Shown piece by piece: positions 33,260 through 38,062 of a DNA stretch of 38,062 nt (the first letter of the stretch is position 1; each line of letters opens with the position of its first letter). A program made the translations under genes and the position numbers. The notes under the pieces are model-generated. The model did not search any database. It saw only the letters and a list, made by a program, of their open reading frames with translations, and had not been told where the DNA came from. Source of the DNA: an uncultured bacterium (GTDB taxonomy: Bacteria > Myxococcota_A > Bradymonadia > UBA7976 > VGTA01); the NCBI GenBank assembly GCA_943788935.1, contig CALSSE010000030.1, forward strand, positions 1 through 38,062, in the 5' to 3' direction.

Positions 33260-34492
33260 CGAGTTGGAAAACACGCAACCTTTCGCACAGGTCCCTTCGG
33301 AAGCTCGTTACATCAATCTGATTATATTGAGAATGGTGTACCTGTAATAAACCCCATGCATATTCAAAAGGGTGAAATTAAACCTAGTTATAAAATGACC
33401 GTATCAGTAAATAAGGTGTCTAAGCTTTCAGAGTTCATGCTGAATGCTGGAGATGTTATTATTGGTCGGCGTGGTGAAATGGGTAGGTGCGCAGTAGTTG
33501 AACAGAGTGAAGCTGGATGGTTATGCGGTACAGGGTCGATGATCATTAAACCTATCTCAATTAACTCAAAACTATTACAGATTATACTGTCAAGTCCCCA
33601 AGTAGTAAGCATCATTGAAGCTGCTTCTGTCGGGACAACAATGATCAACCTAAATCAAGGGATACTCTCTCATATTCCCATCCCCCTCCCCCCCACCAAA
33701 GCCGAGCAAGAGGCGATCGCCGAGGCGCTCTCAGACGCCGACGCCCTCATCGAGTCCATCGAGCAGGTCATCGCCAAGAAGCGCCTCATCAAGCAAGGCG
33801 CGATGCAGGAGCTGTTGACGGGGAAGCGGAGGTTGCCTGGGTTTGGAGAGGGCGTTGGGTATCGGCAGACTGAGGTCGGGGTGATCCCTGAGGATTGGGG
33901 GGTGGAGGCTTTGGGTAGAATCTCTATATTGATGACGAATGGCTTTGTTGGTGTTGCAAAACCTTTCTATAGTACTCATGAAACCTCAGTTTTATATTTA
34001 CAGGGTTATAACATAATAGAAAATGGATTTAAGTTTCATGGTATCAAGCGAGTGAATGCTGATTTTCACAGGCAGAATTCGAAGTCATCATTAAAAGCAT
34101 ATGACTTGTTAACTGTTCAAACTGGCGATGTTGGTCTAACTACGGTTGTGCCGCCTAGTTTAGAAGGTGCCAATTGCCATGCTCTTATAATATCGAGATT
34201 GAAACACAATATTGCCCACGCATTCTTTGTGTCTCAATATCTAAATAGCCATATTGGTAGATCTAGATTAAAAGAAATCGAGGTAGGTACAACTATGAAG
34301 CACCTCAACGTAAAAGAGATGCTTCATTTCTGTGTACCTCTACCCACCAAAGCCGAGCAAGAGTCGATCGCGCACGTCCTCACCGACATGGACGATGAGC
34401 TCGACGCGCTCCAAGATCAGCTCGACAAGGCCCGAGAGATCAAACAGGGCATGATGCATGAGCTCCTCACAGGGAGGATTCGACTAGTATGA
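33191..34492 (+). CDS. hsdS: Type I specificity subunit 1
   Basis: 433 residues with the usual two-fold HsdS layout. Each half begins with (T)EVGVIPEDW, continues with a variable target-recognition domain (~20-165 and ~235-380), and ends in a conserved helical spacer (PTKAEQEAIAEALSDADALIESIEQV; the second reads PTKAEQESIAHVLTDMDDELDALQ). The two recognition domains differ from each other, so an asymmetric bipartite target is expected. The recognition-domain DNA is AT-rich against GC-rich conserved parts, a mosaic pattern. A C7 run (33688-33694) marks the end of the first domain. The start is the ATG overlapping the hsdM stop. The end overlaps the mini-ORF start as ATGA. Confidence 0.93.
   Translation: MSAVQPGYKMTEVGVIPEDWDVERVGKHATFRTGPFGSSLHQSDYIENGVPVINPMHIQKGEIKPSYKMTVSVNKVSKLSEFMLNAGDVIIGRRGEMGRCAVVEQSEAGWLCGTGSMIIKPISINSKLLQIILSSPQVVSIIEAASVGTTMINLNQGILSHIPIPLPPTKAEQEAIAEALSDADALIESIEQVIAKKRLIKQGAMQELLTGKRRLPGFGEGVGYRQTEVGVIPEDWGVEALGRISILMTNGFVGVAKPFYSTHETSVLYLQGYNIIENGFKFHGIKRVNADFHRQNSKSSLKAYDLLTVQTGDVGLTTVVPPSLEGANCHALIISRLKHNIAHAFFVSQYLNSHIGRSRLKEIEVGTTMKHLNVKEMLHFCVPLPTKAEQESIAHVLTDMDDELDALQDQLDKAREIKQGMMHELLTGRIRLV
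33681..33906 (+). repeat. hsdS central conserved block, copy 1
   Basis: About 225 bp encoding the C7 tract, the central helical spacer and the EVGVIPEDW start of the second half. It is nearly identical to 35119-35344. It is a substrate for recombination that would exchange recognition domains between hsdS1 and hsdS2. Confidence 0.9.
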
Positions 34493-34620
34493 CGCTTTGG
34501 CAAAGTACTATCAATGAGGTGCTCGTCGAGCGCTACGAGCCCCTCCTGTCCGCGCTCGAGGCACAGGTCGCCACTATGCAATCTCGGGTGCGCTCGCACC
34601 TAGAGAGGATGGGCTTCTGA
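34489..34620 (+). CDS. 43-codon mini-ORF: hsdR-like head fused to HsdM tail
   Basis: This frame starts with the ATG that overlaps the hsdS1 stop (ATGA) and ends with a TGA that overlaps the hsdS2 start by one base. Its first ~10 codons (MTLWQSTINE) resemble the hsdR start (MTLPQTTTE). Its last 33 residues match the HsdM C-terminus at 31 of 33 positions. It is therefore a junction left by tandem duplication of hsdM-tail/hsdS/hsdR-head. Because the frame is intact, it could act as a translational relay between the two hsdS genes, or supply a free HsdM-tail helix. Expression is unproven. Confidence 0.6.
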   Translation: MTLWQSTINEVLVERYEPLLSALEAQVATMQSRVRSHLERMGF

Positions 34621-34688
34621 TGAGCGCTGTTCAGCCTGGGTACAAGATGACTGAGGTGGGGGTGATCCCTGAGGATTGGGGGGTGGAG
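34518..34688 (+). repeat. Tandem-duplication block A, copy 2
   Basis: This copy carries the HsdM-tail part of the mini-ORF and the first ~23 codons of hsdS2. Similarity to copy 1 ends where the recognition domain starts. Confidence 0.9.
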
Positions 34689-35936
34689 TATTTAGATAAC
34701 TTAGTTTCATTGCCAATTCAGAATGGATTTAGTCCCACATGTCCCGACGCTCCCACTGGACTATGGACATTATCTTTGTCCGCCTTGACTTATAATGGTT
34801 TTGATGCAGGTGGGATAAAGCCTGCACCTTTGGGTACAAGAAAAGTACTAGAGTTCTTACTTGAACCAAAAGATATTGTAATTAGCAGGTCAAATACTCC
34901 CGAAAGAGTTGGTTTAGCGGGTATTTATAACGGAGTACCACGTAACTGTTCGTATCCTGATTTGATGATGAGGATTCGATGTAAGTCGAAGTTGAACCCA
35001 AAATACTTGCTTTCTCAAATCTTATCTAAGTATGGACGAAAATACTTCATAGATTCTGCACAAGGCTCTAGCAGTTCTATGGTGAAAATAGATAAGCATG
35101 TTGTTAACTCTTTCCCCCTCCCCCTCCCCCCCACCAAAGCCGAGCAAGAGGCGATCGCCGAGGCGCTCTCAGACGCCGACGCCCTCATCGAGTCCATCGA
35201 GCAGGTCATCGCCAAGAAGCGCCTTATCAAGCAAGGCGCGATGCAGGAGCTGTTGACGGGGAAGCGGAGGTTGCCTGGGTTTGGAGAGGGCGTTGGGTAT
35301 CGGCAGACTGAGGTGGGGGTGATTCCTGAGGACTGGAAGGTGGAGTACTTAGACAACTTAGTTTCATTACCAATTCAAAACGGATTTAGTCCCATGTGTT
35401 CTGATGCCCCTACTGGTTTATGGACATTATCTTTGTCTGCTCTAACTTATGATGGTTTTAATAAAAATGGGATAAAGCCTGCACCTCTAGGGGTAAGAAA
35501 GGTTCTAGATTTTTTACTTGAGCCAAAAGATATTATCATTAGCAGGTCAAATACACCCGAAAGAGTAGGTTTAGCTGGGATATATAATGGAGTGCCAAGT
35601 GATTGCTCCTACCCTGATTTGATGATGAGGATTCGATGTAAAGCCGAACTAAACCCTACATACTTGCTTTCTCAAATCTTATCTAAATATGGACGAAAAT
35701 ACTTCACGGACTCTGCACAAGGATCTAGCAGTTCCATGGTAAAAATAGATAAGCATGTGGTTAATTCTTTCCCCATCCCCCTCCCCCCCACCAAAGCCGA
35801 GCAAGAGGCGATCGCGCACGTCCTCACCGACATGGATGATGAGCTCGATGCGCTCCAAGAACAGCTCGACAAGGCCCGACAGCTCAAACAGGGCATGATG
35901 CATGAGCTCCTCACAGGGAGGATTCGACTCGTATGA
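34620..35936 (+). CDS. hsdS: Type I specificity subunit 2 with twin recognition domains
   Basis: 438 residues, with the same conserved frame as HsdS1. The two recognition domains (~20-165 and ~240-385) are almost identical. Both begin VEYLDNLVSLPIQNGFSP, share LWTLSLSALTY, ISRSNTPERVGLAGIYNGVP and YPDLMMRIRCK, and end GSSSSMVKIDKHVVNSFP. Only scattered residues differ. Type I subunits normally carry two different domains, one per half-site, so this one should bind a palindromic split target. C7 runs (35126-35132, 35783-35789) end both domains. The start is the ATG overlapping the mini-ORF stop; the end overlaps the hsdR ATG as ATGA. Confidence 0.93.
   Translation: MSAVQPGYKMTEVGVIPEDWGVEYLDNLVSLPIQNGFSPTCPDAPTGLWTLSLSALTYNGFDAGGIKPAPLGTRKVLEFLLEPKDIVISRSNTPERVGLAGIYNGVPRNCSYPDLMMRIRCKSKLNPKYLLSQILSKYGRKYFIDSAQGSSSSMVKIDKHVVNSFPLPLPPTKAEQEAIAEALSDADALIESIEQVIAKKRLIKQGAMQELLTGKRRLPGFGEGVGYRQTEVGVIPEDWKVEYLDNLVSLPIQNGFSPMCSDAPTGLWTLSLSALTYDGFNKNGIKPAPLGVRKVLDFLLEPKDIIISRSNTPERVGLAGIYNGVPSDCSYPDLMMRIRCKAELNPTYLLSQILSKYGRKYFTDSAQGSSSSMVKIDKHVVNSFPIPLPPTKAEQEAIAHVLTDMDDELDALQEQLDKARQLKQGMMHELLTGRIRLV
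35119..35344 (+). repeat. hsdS central conserved block, copy 2
   Basis: Near-identical partner of 33681-33906, located between the two twin recognition domains of hsdS2. Confidence 0.9.
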
Positions 35937-37786
35937 CGCTCCCGCAGACCACCACAGAACGACAGACCCAAGACCGCGTCCTCGACCTCTTTCGAGACGA
36001 GCTTGGGTACGACTACCTCGGCGACTGGCACACCCGCGACAAGAACAGCAACGTCGAGGAGGCGCTCCTCAAGGCATACCTCACCGAGCAAGGCTATGAT
36101 GAGGGGGCGGTCAACAAGGCTACCTTTGAGCTCGTGAGCCGAGCATATCAGCCCACGCAGAACCTCTATGACGTCAACAAAGACATCTACAGCCTCCTCA
36201 AATACGCCTACAAATACAAAGCCTCGGCGAGTGAGCAGACCATCGACGTCCACTACATCGACTGGGCGACCCCCGAGAACAACCACTTCGCCATCGCTGA
36301 GGAGGTCACGCTCAAGGGACAGCAGACCCGACGCCCTGACCTCGTCCTCTACATCAACGGCATCGCCATCGCCACCATCGAGCTCAAGAGCAGCAAGGTC
36401 TCGATCAGCGAGGGTATACGGCAGACGCTCTCGAATCAGCGCCCCGAATACAACCGTTGGTTCTACTCGACCATACAGCTCTGCTTCGCGGGGAGCGACA
36501 GCGAGGGGCTCGTCTATGGCACCATCGACACCCCCGAGAAATACTACCTGCGCTGGAAAGAAGACGAGGGCGACAACACCCGCCTCAAGCTCGACAAATA
36601 CCTGCTCAGGATGTGCGACAAGCACAGGCTCATCGAGATCATCCGCGACTTTGTGCTCTTTGACGGACAGAAGAAGCTCCCGCGCGTCCATCAATATATG
36701 GGCATCAAGTCCGCGCAAGAGTTCATCAGTCGACGCGAGGGCGGGATCATCTGGCACACGCAGGGGAGTGGGAAGAGCATCACGATGGTGCTCCTCGCGC
36801 AGTGGATCTTAGCCAATAACCCTTACGCTCGCGTCGCCCTCATCACCGACCGCGATGAGCTCGACACGCAGATTCAACAGGTCTTCACGAGCGCCAATGA
36901 GCAGATCTACCGCGCCAAGAGCGGACGGGATCTGCTCGCTAAGCTCAGTCAGCCCAACCCGCGACTCCTCTGCTCTCTCGTTCATAAGTTTGGCAAGCGA
37001 GACGTCGATGACGTAGAGACCTACATCGCCTCGCTCAAGACCCAAGCGCTCCCTGTGCATGGTGAGCTCTTCGTGTTTGTCGATGAGTGCCACCGTACCC
37101 AGAGCGGAACCCTCCATCGGATCATGAAGGCGAGCATGCCCAACGCGGTCTTTATCGGATTTACGGGGACGCCCCTGCTCAAAAAAGACCGCAAGAACAC
37201 CATGGACGTGTTTGGGCACTACATTCACCGCTATCAGTTCGCGGAAGCAGTCGAAGATCAAATCGTCCTCGACCTCATCTACGAGGCGCGAGACGTAGAG
37301 CAACACCTCCAACAGAACCAAAAGGTCGATGACTACTTCGCTCAGAAGACCAAGACCCTCAGCGCTTGGCAACGCGCGAAGCTCCTCGAGCACTGGGGCA
37401 AGATGCAGGAGGTGCTCAGCTCCAAGAAGCGCATGGCGTATATCGTCGATGATATCTGCCAAGACCTCGTCCTCAAGCCGCGACTGAGCGGAGCGCGAGG
37501 CACCGCGATGCTCGTCGCCTCGAGCATCTACGACGCCTGTCGTTACTTTGAGTTCTTTCAGAGCACCTCGTTTAAGCATCAATGCGCGGTCATCACCTCC
37601 TATAACGCGCAGGGTGATGACGTGAGCAAAGAGGACACAGGAGAGCAGACCGAGACGCAGGCCACATTTGTGAACCGCATCTACCGCGAGATCGATGAGT
37701 ACCGCATCCATCACCCCAACCTCACTCAAGGGTGGAGTACGAAGAGGAGGCCAAGCGACTCTTCAAGGAGCAGCCGAGTAAGATGA
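35933..37786 (+). CDS. hsdR: Type I restriction endonuclease/translocase subunit, frameshifted N-terminal part
   Basis: 617 residues are open before the shift. An N-terminal PD-(D/E)xK nuclease is present: PDLVLY followed by ELK near residue 150. An SF2 helicase motor follows, with motif I TQGSGKS (~residue 280), motif II DECH (~385), motif III FTGTP (~405) and VASSIYDACRYF further on. The natural reading stops making sense after HHPNLTQ; the remaining ~20 residues are out of frame and end at 37786. The start ATG overlaps the hsdS2 stop as ATGA. HsdR with HsdM and HsdS would translocate and cut unmodified DNA. As written, the protein lacks motifs V-VI and the C-terminal HsdM-binding part, so restriction would be off. 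Confidence 0.88.
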   Translation: MTLPQTTTERQTQDRVLDLFRDELGYDYLGDWHTRDKNSNVEEALLKAYLTEQGYDEGAVNKATFELVSRAYQPTQNLYDVNKDIYSLLKYAYKYKASASEQTIDVHYIDWATPENNHFAIAEEVTLKGQQTRRPDLVLYINGIAIATIELKSSKVSISEGIRQTLSNQRPEYNRWFYSTIQLCFAGSDSEGLVYGTIDTPEKYYLRWKEDEGDNTRLKLDKYLLRMCDKHRLIEIIRDFVLFDGQKKLPRVHQYMGIKSAQEFISRREGGIIWHTQGSGKSITMVLLAQWILANNPYARVALITDRDELDTQIQQVFTSANEQIYRAKSGRDLLAKLSQPNPRLLCSLVHKFGKRDVDDVETYIASLKTQALPVHGELFVFVDECHRTQSGTLHRIMKASMPNAVFIGFTGTPLLKKDRKNTMDVFGHYIHRYQFAEAVEDQIVLDLIYEARDVEQHLQQNQKVDDYFAQKTKTLSAWQRAKLLEHWGKMQEVLSSKKRMAYIVDDICQDLVLKPRLSGARGTAMLVASSIYDACRYFEFFQSTSFKHQCAVITSYNAQGDDVSKEDTGEQTETQATFVNRIYREIDEYRIHHPNLTQGWSTKRRPSDSSRSSRVR

Positions 37787-38062
37787 AGCTCCTCATCGTG
37801 GTCGATAAGCTCCTCACAGGGTTCGACGCGCCGAGCTGTACCTACCTGTACATCGATAAATCCATGCAAGATCACGGACTCTTTCAAGCGATCTGTCGCA
37901 CGAATCGCCTCGACGGAGAAGATAAGACTTACGGCTACATCGTTGACTACAAAGACCTGTTCTCAAAGGTCAACGACGCCATCGAGGTCTACAGCCAAGA
38001 GCTCGCGGGGCTCACCGAGGGCGATACGGGTGCTCCGATCACCCTTGAAGACAAGCTGAAGC
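37730..38062 (+). pseudogene. hsdR: Frame-shifted continuation of hsdR, cut by the window end
   Basis: After the GGG at ~37730-37732, a different frame reads VEYEEEAKRLF, LLIVVDKLLTGFDAP (helicase motif V region) and LFQAICRTNRLDG (motif VI, arginine finger). It stays open to the last base. One missing base at this point, between Gln and Val-Glu, would restore a normal HsdR. The rest of the gene lies beyond the window. Confidence 0.85.

Noticed and set aside
35672..36757. 361-codon minus-strand frame across hsdS2/hsdR
   Set aside because: It lies opposite the HsdS recognition domain and HsdR nuclease, which are clearly the coding strand; the protein has no recognisable fold.
36809..37729. 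306-codon minus-strand frame inside hsdR
   Set aside because: It is antisense to helicase motifs I-III and has no start context or family pattern of its own.

Overview
The window looks like the chromosome of a Myxococcota-type bacterium (formerly Deltaproteobacteria; Bradymonadia or a relative is my best guess). I infer this from gene style, not from a marker gene: large TPR proteins, a eukaryote-like Ser/Thr kinase fused to TPRs, a Cys-rich lipoprotein with a repetitive linker, a secreted PKD protein, and many in-frame minisatellites. Base composition looks roughly balanced over the first ~29.5 kb and clearly GC-richer in the restriction-modification locus at the right end.

Left part (1-12.2 kb). 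A secreted PKD / squalene-cyclase-like protein runs off the left edge and is split by a frameshift near 950. Two plus-strand genes follow: a TerC-type membrane protein and a HEAT-repeat protein. The HEAT gene overlaps tail-to-tail with a DTW-domain (TapT-like) tRNA-modification gene. That gene lies directly behind a very large NACHT/STAND-type NTPase with TPRs and a disordered N-terminus carrying about 24 FG motifs. A stand-alone HD-GYP protein comes next.

Middle (12.3-22 kb). An orphan FlhA/SctV-family export-gate protein is convergent with a five-gene minus-strand run: TPR glycosyltransferase, Cys-rich lipoprotein, TesA-like SGNH lipoprotein, YbbA-like ABC ATPase and YbbP-like permease. The last three reproduce the E. 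coli tesA-ybbA-ybbP neighbourhood. A tRNA-His without the usual G-1:C73 identity pair follows.

22-29.7 kb. A tandem-HTH protein with ParB-like helix-turn-helix segments faces a 1399-residue Ser/Thr kinase-TPR protein. A decayed copy of the HTH gene lies on the other side of the kinase. Next is a two-module DsbA/thioredoxin-like gene: the first module is open, while the second module and the 5' end are broken by frameshifts.

Right part (29.7-38.06 kb). About 1 kb without a convincing gene carries AGGAGGT motif clusters and two phased palindromes. Then comes a type I restriction-modification operon: hsdM, hsdS1, a 43-codon mini-ORF, hsdS2, hsdR. All five are joined by 1- or 4-base stop/start overlaps. 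The mini-ORF is an hsdR-like head joined to the HsdM tail and marks a ~1.43 kb tandem duplication. HsdS2 has two nearly identical target-recognition domains, which predicts a palindromic bipartite target. Identical blocks and C7 tracts flank the recognition domains, and hsdR is frameshifted near 37730 and cut by the window end. This locus is the most unusual system in the window.
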